A DNA stretch of 64,000 nt, taken from NCBI GenBank assembly GCA_902766735.1, contig CACXEU010000091.1:40001-104000 (forward strand). Reading direction: 5' to 3'. How positions within the stretch are numbered: position 1 is the first letter of the stretch; every line of letters starts with the position of its first letter. A program made the position numbers and the translations under genes. The DNA is from an uncultured Lachnospiraceae bacterium (GTDB lineage Bacteria; Bacillota; Clostridia; Lachnospirales; Lachnospiraceae). Positions 52,596 to 61,829 of the stretch are shown in pieces. The notes under the pieces are model-generated. The model was not told the DNA's origin and searched no databases. It was given only the letters and a program-made list of their open reading frames with translations.

Positions 52596-53710
52596 TATTC
52601 TTTTTCAAAATCAAAATGATAAGAAAGCCCTAATTCATCCCGAACGTCCAAAATATCTTTTTGCACTGCTTCTCCTACCGGAACCCCCTTATCTTTTCTA
52701 AACAGCCAGGTATCATATTCTTTTTCCCCTGCTGTGTAAATCCTGCTTTCTCCCGGAGCTTTTGTGGAGTTTCTAAGTGCACGGCAAATATCTCCGGCAG
52801 TCTTTCGAAATGTCTCCAAACCCATATATGCTTCCGGATCCACCACAAAGAAGAAGTGTCCCAAATGGTACATTTGTGGTTTTCCGTCATCAGATACCCC
52901 TGTTAACGCCTTCATAAACTGACCACCGGATAGTGCTGCAGATAAAATTTCTACGACAGCAGCATATCCATACCCTTTATAACCTGCCAGTTCCTCTCCA
53001 ATTCCTCCAAGAGGTGCCAGTGCAGCCGTTTCATCTACTAACGCTTTTAATATATCTTTACTATCCGTCATAGTAGTCCCGTCTCTGGCAATAACCATTC
53101 CCTTTGGAGTATCCTTTCCTTCCCTGGCGTAATACTCAATTTTTCCACGCTGTACAATGGATGTTGCACAATCCAGACAGAACGGAAATTCTTCATCTGT
53201 CGGAAGCGAAAATGTTAAAGGATTCGTTCCCATCATATTATCCACACCAAAAGTCGGTGCAATCGACGGTCTGGCATTCGTTCCAGTAATACCAATCAAA
53301 CCTTCGTTACTTGCCATGGAAGACCAATAACCTGCGATTCCGTAATGGGTTGAATTTCTGATAGCCCCTCCGGCCATACCGTAGGTTTTTGCCTTCTCAA
53401 TCAGCATCTTCATCATTTTATGGCTGGCAACCATTCCCATACCGTCATGAGCGTCCATTACAACAGTCGTTGGTGTTTCCTTTAGAATTTCAATCTCAGT
53501 CACAGGAAGTAAAGTTCCCTTTTTAATTCTATCGATATAGATCGGTTTAAATCGATTACATCCATGACTTTCAATACCTCTTCGATCCGATTCCAATAAT
53601 ACATCCGCACAAATCTCCGCATCTTCTCTTGGTACACCATAGCCACAAAAAGCATCTACCATAAAATGATTCATTAGTTCCCAATCAACAAAGGGTCTGT
53701 TTTCTTTCAT
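52595..53710 (-). CDS. Ldh-family (malate/lactate/ureidoglycolate) NAD(P)-dependent dehydrogenase
   Basis: A 371-residue oxidoreductase of the type 2 malate/L-lactate dehydrogenase family (YlbC/AllD/ComC). It has the family blocks ESDRRGIESHGCNRF near residue 50, MGMVASHKMMKMLIEKAK, RNSTHYGIAGYWSSMA (conserved His) and TNARPSIAPTFGVDNMMGTNPLTF, and later GGIGEELAGYKGYGYA. The fold lacks the classical Rossmann motif, as expected for this family. The substrate is a 2-hydroxy acid but cannot be named. The ATG at 53710 has GGAGG 7 bases upstream. Monocistronic. Confidence 0.9.
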   Translation of the reverse strand: MKENRPFVDWELMNHFMVDAFCGYGVPREDAEICADVLLESDRRGIESHGCNRFKPIYIDRIKKGTLLPVTEIEILKETPTTVVMDAHDGMGMVASHKMMKMLIEKAKTYGMAGGAIRNSTHYGIAGYWSSMASNEGLIGITGTNARPSIAPTFGVDNMMGTNPLTFSLPTDEEFPFCLDCATSIVQRGKIEYYAREGKDTPKGMVIARDGTTMTDSKDILKALVDETAALAPLGGIGEELAGYKGYGYAAVVEILSAALSGGQFMKALTGVSDDGKPQMYHLGHFFFVVDPEAYMGLETFRKTAGDICRALRNSTKAPGESRIYTAGEKEYDTWLFRKDKGVPVGEAVQKDILDVRDELGLSYHFDFEKE

Positions 53711-53763
53711 ATTATAACCTCCCAATTTCTTTATAGTTTCATTATCGTTTCATCAATGAAATT

Positions 53764-54893
53764 CTATACATCTTCATTACAAAAACCATCAACTAAGTTA
53801 TACAAAAAAAGTTGTATTCTTTCTATTAGTTTTTCATAGCGAATCCATTTTTTTATTTGCTCAATCACTATGGAAAAGGCTAATGAAATTACCAATACAA
53901 CCATTAGGATTAACCAGACATTTTTTAAAGAATAAAGGTCCTTTTCAAAGATTCCATATCGCAGGAAATTTTGGAATAAATAAATATTCATGGAATGAAT
54001 TCCTATCAAGCGTAAAATCGAATCAATTCCTTTAATCGCAATAATACAATATTTAAAAAACAGAATCATGATAATTGTAAAAATGCTATACGAAATCTGC
54101 CAATTGCTCTTAAAATCTAATTTTCTAAAAATAAACAACCATCCTATGAACAGCCCTCCTAGTGTCAACCAAGTCACTGCCAATCTTGTCCATATATTTT
54201 TAGGAAGCTTTTCTCCTATTTTCACAAATAAATCATAGTCGGCAAATATCATTCCCATCAAAACGGACATAATAAAAGGATAAGGATTTACTCCCTTAAA
54301 ATGTCCAATATTCAGTAATCTTGGGAGCGCAATCAAAAATAATAATATAGGTAAATAGCCCACCTTTTTACTACACCGATAGATTAACGGGATTAAAATG
54401 ATAAATAAAATCGCCGCTGACATATACCACCAAGAAATACGCAAATATGGCGTTTTGAAAAAATTACTCAAGCCCAAAAAATTTAACAATAAATAATATG
54501 GACTATGGACTTCTTAAAAAATATTCGTTCCACGTCCCCCGAAACAATTTGTGTCACCACTGCCATCAGTATAAAAATGAAATAGTAGCCAGACATCGTT
54601 TTCAACAATCTGGAAATATACCATTTTAACGTTTGTTCTTTTGACATCTGCCGATTTTTTATTGATAACAACAATCCATATCCGGTGATAAAGGCAAAAA
54701 CACAAATTCCCATTTTACACAAATCCGATAAATAAGCCATTGAATTTACAGAAAAAGGAATTGTTACCAATGATAATTTTTTCATTGCTTTCGCACTTCT
54801 AAAAAAATGAAAAATCAAAATCATCAATGCTGCAATTCCTTTTATTTTTAACGAATCATCTTTTGTATAAGTATTTCTTTCTTTAAAGTCCAT
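53764..54893 (-). pseudogene. Acyltransferase 3-family membrane protein, frameshifted
   Basis: Two overlapping ORFs (54483-54893, 136 codons; 53764-54489) are the two halves of one membrane acyltransferase, which would O-acetylate surface glycans. The first half has the N-terminal family block DDSLKIKGIAALMILIFHFF (catalytic His) and GICVFAFITGYGLLLS. The second has LNFLGLSNFFKTPYLRISWWYMSAAILF and several further helices. Near 54505-54515 the first frame runs to a stop while the -1 frame opens after a stop as ..VHSPYYLLLNFLGLS. Adding one A to AAGAAGTCC on the coding strand would join them smoothly. Either a one-base deletion broke the gene or there is a sequence error. No convincing slippery site supports programmed frameshifting. 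Confidence 0.8.
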
Positions 54894-55012
54894 TCTAAAG
54901 TCCTCTCAATATAATACAGTATTCTCTGCTAACTATTATAATACATTTTTTACTTTTGCGTTAGTTTTTTTCATTTCATAGCATTGCCCCAAAATGTTCC
55001 ACAAAAATATAA

Positions 55013-55035
55013 AGAGGTGTCATAATGACACCTCT
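55013..55035 (-). terminator. Terminator of the GGGtGRT operon
   Basis: AGAGGTGTCAT/ATGACACCTCT, an 11-pair near-perfect palindrome, followed on the minus strand by TTATATTTTTG. It lies just downstream of the 55078 gene. Confidence 0.75.
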
Positions 55036-55077
55036 CGCTCATTTCTGAAATTACGTTTCACGTATAAAATAAATTTC

Positions 55078-56088
55078 TTAGAACTTACCAGCTGTAGCTG
55101 CTTCTTCGATAGATACAGCAACTGCTACAGTCATACCAACCATTGGGTTGTTACCTGCACCAATTAATCCCATCATTTCTACGTGAGCTGGTACTGAAGA
55201 AGAACCTGCAAACTGAGCGTCAGAATGCATACGTCCTAATGTATCAGTCATACCGTATGAAGCAGGACCTGCAGCCATGTTATCTGGATGAAGTGTACGT
55301 CCTGTACCACCACCTGATGCTACTGAGAAGTACTTCTTACCCTGTTCGATACATTCTTTCTTATATGTTCCTGCAACTGGATGCTGGAATCTTGTAGGGT
55401 TTGTTGAGTTACCTGTGATAGATACGCCAACGTTTTCATGCTGCATAATTGCAACACCTTCCTGAACATCATCAGCACCGTAACATTTTACAGATGCACG
55501 AAGTCCATCAGAATAAGCCTTTTCATATACAATGTTAAGCTTAGCTTCTTTATAATCATACTTTGTTTCAACAAATGTGAAACCGTTGATTCTTGAGATA
55601 ATTTGTGCTGCATCTTTTCCAAGACCGTTTAAGATAACTCTTAAAGGTTTCTTACGAACCTTATTAGCCTTTTCAGCGATACCAATCGCACCTTCTGCAG
55701 CTGCGAAAGATTCATGTCCAGCAAGGAATGCGAAACATTCTGTTTCTTCTTCCAAAAGCATCTTTCCTAAGTTACCATGTCCTAAACCTACTTTTCTATG
55801 GTCAGCAACAGAACCTGGAATACAGAACGACTGAAGTCCTTCACCGATTGCTGCAGCTGCATCAGCTGCTCTTCTACAATCTTTCTTAATTGCAATTGCT
55901 GCACCTACGATATAAGCCCAACATGCATTTTCAAAACAAATTGGCTGGATTCCTTTTACAAGGTTATAAACATCAAGACCAGCGTCCTTTGTAATCTTTT
56001 CAGCTTCTTCAATAGAAGCAATACCATAGCTGTTTAATACAGCGTTAATCTGATCAATTCTTCTTTCATAAGATTCAAATAATGCCAT
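55078..56088 (-). CDS. GGGtGRT protein (conserved, function unknown)
   Basis: A 336-residue cytoplasmic protein of the GGGtGRT family, named for the motif visible as VASGGGTGRTLHPDN at about residue 255. Other conserved parts are MALFESYERRIDQIN, PICFENACWAYIVGAAIAIKK with a cysteine, and the glycine-rich end GSSSVPAHVEMMGLIGAGNNPMVGMTVAVAVSIEEAA. The function is not known to me. It is found next to a NifU-like partner, as here, where it follows by 13 bases in one operon. The ATG at 56088 has GGAGG 8 bases upstream; the longer ORF to 56136 overlaps the partner gene and is unlikely. It has no membrane segment or signal peptide. Confidence 0.88.
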   Translation of the reverse strand: MALFESYERRIDQINAVLNSYGIASIEEAEKITKDAGLDVYNLVKGIQPICFENACWAYIVGAAIAIKKDCRRAADAAAAIGEGLQSFCIPGSVADHRKVGLGHGNLGKMLLEEETECFAFLAGHESFAAAEGAIGIAEKANKVRKKPLRVILNGLGKDAAQIISRINGFTFVETKYDYKEAKLNIVYEKAYSDGLRASVKCYGADDVQEGVAIMQHENVGVSITGNSTNPTRFQHPVAGTYKKECIEQGKKYFSVASGGGTGRTLHPDNMAAGPASYGMTDTLGRMHSDAQFAGSSSVPAHVEMMGLIGAGNNPMVGMTVAVAVSIEEAATAGKF

Positions 56089-56101
56089 TTTTGTTACCTC
56101 C

Positions 56102-56794
56102 TTATTCCTTTCTTGGGTCGATAATCTTAACAGCATCAGCTACACGACCATACTGTCCTTTAGCCTTTTCCCAAGCTGTAGTTGGATCATCACCATTTTT
56201 AATGAAGTCTGTCATCTTTCCAAGAGAAACAAACTGGTAACCAATTACTTCATCATCTGCATCTAAAGCGATACCTGTTACATATCCTTCTGCCATTTCA
56301 AGATAACGAACACCTTTTTCTTTAGTAGCGTACATAGTACCTACCTGAGAACGAAGTCCCTTACCTAAATCTTCAAGACCTGCACCAATTGCAAGACCGT
56401 CATCTGAGAATGCACTCTGTGTACGTCCGTAAACGATCTGTAAGAATAATTCTCTCATAGCTGTATTGATAGCATCACAAACAAGGTCAGTATTTAAAGC
56501 TTCAAGAATTGTCTTTCCCTGAAGAATTTCTGCAGCCATAGCTGCGGAATGAGTCATACCTGAACAACCAATTGTTTCAACTAATGCTTCTTCGATAATA
56601 CCTTCTTTTACGTTTAAGCTAAGCTTACATGCTCCCTGCTGAGGTGCACACCAGCCCACACCGTGTGTAAAACCTGAAATATCTTCGATTTTTTTAGAAT
56701 GAACCCACTTTCCTTCTTCTGGGATTGGAGCTGGTTCATGTTTTGCGCCCTTTGCTACAGGACACATGTTTTCAACTTCCTTTGTGTAAATCAT
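56102..56794 (-). CDS. NifU-like iron-sulfur scaffold-type protein paired with GGGtGRT
   Basis: A 230-residue protein resembling the N-terminal scaffold domain of IscU/NifU. Cysteines lie in VGWCAPQQGACKLSL, VETIGCSGMTHSAAMAAEILQGKTILEAL and LVCDAINTAMREL. The GCSGMTHSAAMAAE and KTILEAL segments match the scaffold fold, in which such cysteines hold a transient Fe-S cluster. The N-terminal CPVAKGAKHEPAP extension is characteristic of the GGGtGRT-linked branch. The ATG at 56794 has AAAGGAG 7 bases upstream. It is the first gene of the two-gene operon; a short inverted repeat lies upstream. Confidence 0.8.
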   Translation of the reverse strand: MIYTKEVENMCPVAKGAKHEPAPIPEEGKWVHSKKIEDISGFTHGVGWCAPQQGACKLSLNVKEGIIEEALVETIGCSGMTHSAAMAAEILQGKTILEALNTDLVCDAINTAMRELFLQIVYGRTQSAFSDDGLAIGAGLEDLGKGLRSQVGTMYATKEKGVRYLEMAEGYVTGIALDADDEVIGYQFVSLGKMTDFIKNGDDPTTAWEKAKGQYGRVADAVKIIDPRKE

Positions 56795-56821
56795 CTGAAT
56801 ACTCCTTTCGAAATATAATAA

Positions 56822-56836
56822 GAAACAGATTGTTTC
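56822..56836. promoter_or_regulatory. Inverted repeat upstream of the GGGtGRT operon
   Basis: GAAACA-GAT-TGTTTC, two 6-base arms around 3 bases, about 28 bases before the start of the first gene. It may be an operator or part of the leader. It does not match LexA, Fur or PurR consensus sites, and no -35/-10 pair was found at good spacing. Confidence 0.35.
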
Positions 56837-56945
56837 ATATATTAATGAGGCAATTAGCCCACACTTCTGTTTATTCTCTCATAAATTTACAAATTAGTCT
56901 ATAGTTTGATAAAAAATAATCAATCTTTTTTTGTTTTTCATAACA

Positions 56946-56970
56946 ATAGGCTCAGCACCGCTGAGCCTAT
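56946..56970 (-). terminator. Terminator-like hairpin after the BspA-type gene
   Basis: A perfect 11-pair stem ATAGGCTCAGC/GCTGAGCCTAT with a 3-base loop, downstream of the 57003 gene on the minus strand. The tail is only moderately T-rich. Confidence 0.6.
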
Positions 56971-57002
56971 CATCATTTCATTTTTCATTAGAGAAATTAT
57001 AA

Positions 57003-60000
57003 CTATTTCACTTTAGCCTTCTTAACCGCACTCCATCTACCATATACCTTAATGGTACCCTTATATGTGAATGCTCTGACTCTGAAGAAATATTTTTTCT
57101 TTCTCTTTAATTTTTTCTTAACATATTTAACTTTTGAACCGGAATTAATTGTTGCAATTGTCTTAAATCCTTTTTTCGCCTTCTTAGACATCTGTACCTG
57201 ATATCCTGCAGCTCCTGCAAGTTTCTTCCAACGAACAGTAACTTTCTTCTTTCCAGCTTTAGGTTTCGACTGAACAACTTTTCCAACACTCACGGAAACA
57301 GGATTAATCGTTCCAATTGTAACCTTGACTGATTTTCTAACTTTGCTTCCATTATTATTTTCAATCGTTAAGGTGAAGATTGCACTACCTTTTCTTTCTC
57401 CTGTAACTTTCAACGTTAACTTATCACGGTTCCAGTCATATTTTAAGATATCACCATTCGTAACTTGAAGATCAATTCTACGATAAACCACATCTGCTGG
57501 AAGAGTAGAGAATTTAATTGTACCAGTCTTTCCAACTCCAATTACAGTAGAACCTAAATATGAAATATCCTTAACTCTTGCTTTTTCAACAGTAATCGTG
57601 ACACTTTCCGCTTTCACAACTTTTCCATCACGTGTTACAGTACATGTAATCGTTACACGGTCAGAATCAGAAGGAATTTTTTTTGCAGTAACTTTTCCGT
57701 AATTATCAACTGATACACAATCCGGTGCACTGGAGCTAAATTCCACCTGCGCATCTGTAATAGATTTGTACTTTTCGTCAGAGGCAGACTTAATTTCCTG
57801 ATTAAAATTATTCTTCATCATGATGAAGATATTTTGTGAATCGCCTAGTGCAATTGCTTCTCTGGATAATGCAATTTGAGTGATATCGCCATCAACTCTA
57901 ACGATATAACTTCTACCATTTTTTTCTTTTGACCCAAGTTTCGGATACAGTACAATCTTTGTTGTACCCTTCTTCTTTCCTCTTAAGGTAACCTCTTTGT
58001 AACGTGAAGAAGTACCAACTTCCAATATACTTTCGTCTTCAATATAATATGCCAACTCTTCTGTATTCAAAGTTTCATTAAATGCATATTTTAATGTCTT
58101 TGTACCACCACCGATTACATCAATACGAGAGTTTTCTTCAACCAAAACATCCTTATCAAATAAATTTGATTTAAGACTCGCAGAGCTAACTCTTACTTTA
58201 CATGTTTTGATAATGTTAGCTGCAAGTGCTTTTACTGTAATTGTTGCTTCACCAACACCAACTGCAGTAAACTCACAAGTTGTTTCACCAGTCTTTTCTA
58301 TACGATTTGTAATCTTAACTACATTAGGATCACTGCTCTTAAATTCGACCTTATCCGGATATGTATCCTTGATTGTGTTAAACTCATCCGCATATCTCGT
58401 CGTTGCCTTCAGCGAACCATTTGTTGCAATAAGCATATCAATATTTGCAGTTTCTAAATTAAGTTCTCTTGCCGGAGCAACAATATGAATTGGAAATTCT
58501 TTTGTAACTGCCCCTGCCTCAATCTTAACCCTAGCAGTTCCATAGTCATTCTTTGTTGGTTTAAATGTTGCTGACTTTCTGTCATCAGACACCTTCATTG
58601 TGACATACTCTTCTCCTGCTGTCAGCGTCCAAGTAACTATATCTGTCATATCAGAATCTGAATATGTTGGCACAAATTCCGGTTGGATTTTCGTATCAAA
58701 CATCGTATTATACGAAATAAAATATTCTTCTTCTGTATTAATGCTCGCACATGGATTAGCAGTTACATCAACAGAATAATTCACTGTGCTTACCACCGGA
58801 ACTACATAATTATCATCTATCGGAAATTGTTGATAAAACTGAAGTTCAACAGGATTATCTTCCGAAGATTTTTGTCCCATGACAACCATCCCCAAAACAT
58901 CTATATTATAAGTACCATTTGTTGCCGGATCCACAAATGTATGTTTTGCCTTTTTAACCATTGGCTTTAATGGGGCCGTAGGAATCGTAAAAGTCGGTTC
59001 TCCGTTTTCATCAAAAGTATAGTCATACGAATCAATTTTAAAAGTATTTACAAGATTCTTATCATTATATGCGGCCGTATAGAACGGTAGGACCTTTTCA
59101 TTATTTTCTCTTGCAGCCTGATCAACAGAAAGCGCTCGAACCGAAAGAGAGAAACTACTTGTTGCGATAAAGTAATCAGTTCTATTTTGACTCGAATTAA
59201 ACTTCTGGTAATACTCTACATTAAGAAATCTTTCTCCAACACCAACAATATCCCTACAAATATCCTGATCTAAGGTACATGCATCAGAAATGTCAAGTTT
59301 ACTTAAAGAAGCACAAAGAGAAATCGCCCTACCTTTGACATATTCCACATTCTTTGTAAGTTTTATATTCTGCAACAGCTCACATTTGTAAAATGTTCCG
59401 CCTTCGATTACTTTCAATGGGGCTTCATCATTCATTTGGAATGTTTGAAAGCCACAGGCATTAAATGCATCTGAACCAATTTTCTTAATATGGATGGCAT
59501 TTCTCACATCCATTTCCGTCACACCGGTTCCTGGAACAATCTGATTATTAATAATTCTACAACTTTCTTTAAAAGCCGCATTTCCAATGTTTTCTATGCT
59601 AGAAGGCATTGTAATTTTACCAATTGCCTCGCATGATTCAAACGCGCTATTTCCAATTGTCACAATTTTTTTCGGCAATTTATTCTGAAGTTCTAAAGCT
59701 TCACACTTAAAAAATGCCTTTTCACCAATCTGAGTCACATTATCACTCATAACCACGGTCTTAAGTCCATGATACCAACGAACAGTAGGATCGTATGTCT
59801 TAAATGCCCTATATTCATTTCCTCTATTAGAAATCTTCGGAGTAGAACAATTCATAAATAATTCATTCGGAATCACTGTCAAGTCATTCGGCAATGTAAC
59901 TTTTTGAAGATTGAAGCATCCAAAAAATGCGCCTTTACCAATTTGTAAATCCGTAGTACTTGATAAGTCAATTTCCGGAATACCTGTAAAAAACTGTTGA

Positions 60001-61685
60001 TGAATTCGAATTCCCTCGGTAGCACCCGGATTATATTCGATAATTGAAATCAATCTAGAGTATTCTTCCTGACATTCTTCTTGTGTCTTTCCATACTGTT
60101 TAGCATACTGTGCCAATGTCGGCTTTCCTCGAAACCATCTTGACGAACTAATATATGCCGTTCCGATTTGGTAATATTCCGGGATTGAATCAGAACAGAT
60201 TTGATGAGCCGAACCCACACCGGCTGTTTGATGTACATCCTCTGGTAATACCCAATACTCTGTTCCGTACCATCCACCAACATTTAAGGAACCATATCGA
60301 TTCCAGTCAGTCCATGTATCTGCGCAATTCTTAAAAGCATAATTTCCAATTTTCTTTAAATTCTTTGTGAAGTTCATCTCACTAAGAACCAAGCAATTCT
60401 CAAATGCATAATCAAGAATTTCAATTCGAGTATGAATATCATTTTCACGCTCTGTTGGTAAAATAACTTTTGTTAAACCTTTACAATTCTTAAAGCATTC
60501 CATGCCAATTGTCTTTGTTCGATCCTGATCGCTTTTTTCCGTATAATCTTTAAATTCTACAGTCTTAATTGACGAACCATAAAATGCTCCCTTCCCTAGA
60601 GTCTGAAGATTTCCAGGAAGGATTAATGTAGATATTTTAATATTCAGGAAAGCAGAATCCTCAATTGTTTTTAAATTAATTAAATCTTTTAAGAACAACA
60701 AACTTTCAATAGAGCCACAATTTGCAAAAGCATTTGATTCTATTTTTTCAAGTGAAATCGGCAAAGAAATTGTTCTTAAAGCAGAACATCCACTGAATGC
60801 ACTCTTGCTGATCGTGGTCAAACCGGTATTTTTTGAAATATCTAAAGAGGTCAACCCACTACCGCGGAATGCATTTTCACGAATGGAAATAATTTTTTCA
60901 GGAATATTAATCGTCTTCAAATTCTTTGCATCCTGAAGAAATCCAACAGGAATAGCAGTCATTCCTGCCCCCAAGGTAACACTTGTTAAGGCTTCGCATT
61001 CAAAAAATACATCTGTACCAATTCCTTTGGAAGCATCTGTTCCTGCATTTTCAGTGGAAGCATTGATTCCATCCGGAATAACAATACTACGCAAAGATGT
61101 ACAAGAAGAAAATGCCGAGTTTCCAATTTTTTCAATTCCACTTGGCAATGTAATATTATCAAGTTTTTTACAACCATCAAACGCCAATCCTTCAATGGTT
61201 TTCAAACCGGAAGGGAGATTAATGGTCGTTAAATTTTCACAATAACGAAAGGCGCCTTCACCGATTTCAGTAACACTGCTCGGTAATTTGAAGGTGGAAA
61301 AAGTACAAGACTGAAATTCATTTTTTTCAATCTTCTTAAGCTTTGTTAATTTTGATAAATTAATGGATTGTGCTGCATATGCATATCCTAACCCTTTTAC
61401 ACTTTCAATATCAGTATATGACGACAAATCAATATCCCCGTCATATTCTTTTAACTGTTTAAATGTAAAATCCTGTCCAATGATATTAGACAAGGCAGCC
61501 AATAATTTCATATCCGAAATAATTGTACGATCTACAACGTAATTGTCCGGATAGGATAATGGATTTGTTGCAGCTTCAACTTTTTTTCCTAAATCAATTC
61601 CCACCCCTTCGCTAATTGGGACAAGAGAAATAGATAATGCCGCAACCATAACACAACTTACAATTTTTTTGGCAATTTTGTGCAT
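57003..61685 (-). CDS. Giant BspA-type leucine-rich-repeat surface protein
   Basis: A 1560-residue exported protein. After a signal peptide (MHKIAKKIVSCVMVAALSISLVPIS), residues of about 70-760 hold many BspA-like LRR_5 repeats of the form IGxxAFxxCxxLxxIxLPxxLxxI, for example GEGAFRYCENLTTINLPSGL. A spacer domain follows, then several Ig-like domains of the Big_2 type at about 1000-1440 (SSDPNVVKITN, FTAVGVGEATITVKALA, SSSAPDCVSVDNYGKVTAKKI). The last 100 residues are a Lys-rich fibronectin III-like domain (AGAAGYQVQMSKKAKKGFKT, KKYFFRVRAFTYKG). No LPXTG is present. BspA-like proteins mediate adhesion to host matrix or other bacteria; this role is inferred. The ATG at 61685 is weakly served by GGGGG. 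Confidence 0.85.
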   Translation of the reverse strand: MHKIAKKIVSCVMVAALSISLVPISEGVGIDLGKKVEAATNPLSYPDNYVVDRTIISDMKLLAALSNIIGQDFTFKQLKEYDGDIDLSSYTDIESVKGLGYAYAAQSINLSKLTKLKKIEKNEFQSCTFSTFKLPSSVTEIGEGAFRYCENLTTINLPSGLKTIEGLAFDGCKKLDNITLPSGIEKIGNSAFSSCTSLRSIVIPDGINASTENAGTDASKGIGTDVFFECEALTSVTLGAGMTAIPVGFLQDAKNLKTINIPEKIISIRENAFRGSGLTSLDISKNTGLTTISKSAFSGCSALRTISLPISLEKIESNAFANCGSIESLLFLKDLINLKTIEDSAFLNIKISTLILPGNLQTLGKGAFYGSSIKTVEFKDYTEKSDQDRTKTIGMECFKNCKGLTKVILPTERENDIHTRIEILDYAFENCLVLSEMNFTKNLKKIGNYAFKNCADTWTDWNRYGSLNVGGWYGTEYWVLPEDVHQTAGVGSAHQICSDSIPEYYQIGTAYISSSRWFRGKPTLAQYAKQYGKTQEECQEEYSRLISIIEYNPGATEGIRIHQQFFTGIPEIDLSSTTDLQIGKGAFFGCFNLQKVTLPNDLTVIPNELFMNCSTPKISNRGNEYRAFKTYDPTVRWYHGLKTVVMSDNVTQIGEKAFFKCEALELQNKLPKKIVTIGNSAFESCEAIGKITMPSSIENIGNAAFKESCRIINNQIVPGTGVTEMDVRNAIHIKKIGSDAFNACGFQTFQMNDEAPLKVIEGGTFYKCELLQNIKLTKNVEYVKGRAISLCASLSKLDISDACTLDQDICRDIVGVGERFLNVEYYQKFNSSQNRTDYFIATSSFSLSVRALSVDQAARENNEKVLPFYTAAYNDKNLVNTFKIDSYDYTFDENGEPTFTIPTAPLKPMVKKAKHTFVDPATNGTYNIDVLGMVVMGQKSSEDNPVELQFYQQFPIDDNYVVPVVSTVNYSVDVTANPCASINTEEEYFISYNTMFDTKIQPEFVPTYSDSDMTDIVTWTLTAGEEYVTMKVSDDRKSATFKPTKNDYGTARVKIEAGAVTKEFPIHIVAPARELNLETANIDMLIATNGSLKATTRYADEFNTIKDTYPDKVEFKSSDPNVVKITNRIEKTGETTCEFTAVGVGEATITVKALAANIIKTCKVRVSSASLKSNLFDKDVLVEENSRIDVIGGGTKTLKYAFNETLNTEELAYYIEDESILEVGTSSRYKEVTLRGKKKGTTKIVLYPKLGSKEKNGRSYIVRVDGDITQIALSREAIALGDSQNIFIMMKNNFNQEIKSASDEKYKSITDAQVEFSSSAPDCVSVDNYGKVTAKKIPSDSDRVTITCTVTRDGKVVKAESVTITVEKARVKDISYLGSTVIGVGKTGTIKFSTLPADVVYRRIDLQVTNGDILKYDWNRDKLTLKVTGERKGSAIFTLTIENNNGSKVRKSVKVTIGTINPVSVSVGKVVQSKPKAGKKKVTVRWKKLAGAAGYQVQMSKKAKKGFKTIATINSGSKVKYVKKKLKRKKKYFFRVRAFTYKGTIKVYGRWSAVKKAKVK

Positions 61686-61723
61686 AATTAATAAACCCCC
61701 TATTTTTTTGCTTATTTCTAAAA

Positions 61724-61752
61724 ATTTTAACACATTTCGTTTTTGAATACAA
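61724..61752 (-). promoter_or_regulatory. Candidate promoter of the BspA-type gene
   Basis: Minus-strand -35 TTGTAT (61747-61752), a 17-base spacer and -10 TAAAAT (61724-61729), about 39 bases before the start codon. Confidence 0.5.
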
Positions 61753-61766
61753 TTCCTTTCAAAAGA

Positions 61767-61800
61767 AAACCCCCTCTGGTGATCAAAACACCTGAGGGGC
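61767..61800 (-). terminator. Terminator of asd
   Basis: CCCCTCTGGTG pairs with CACCTGAGGGG apart from one mismatch, with a 7-base loop. On the minus strand GGGTTTTCTTTTG follows. Confidence 0.8.
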
Positions 61801-61829
61801 TCCCCTTTTATTGATTATTAGAATCATTA

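Noticed and set aside
54483..54520. Programmed ribosomal frameshift in the acyltransferase
   Set aside because: The only homopolymer run (six T) lies before a stop in the -1 frame and no X-XXY-YYZ heptamer fits; a one-base deletion explains the data better.
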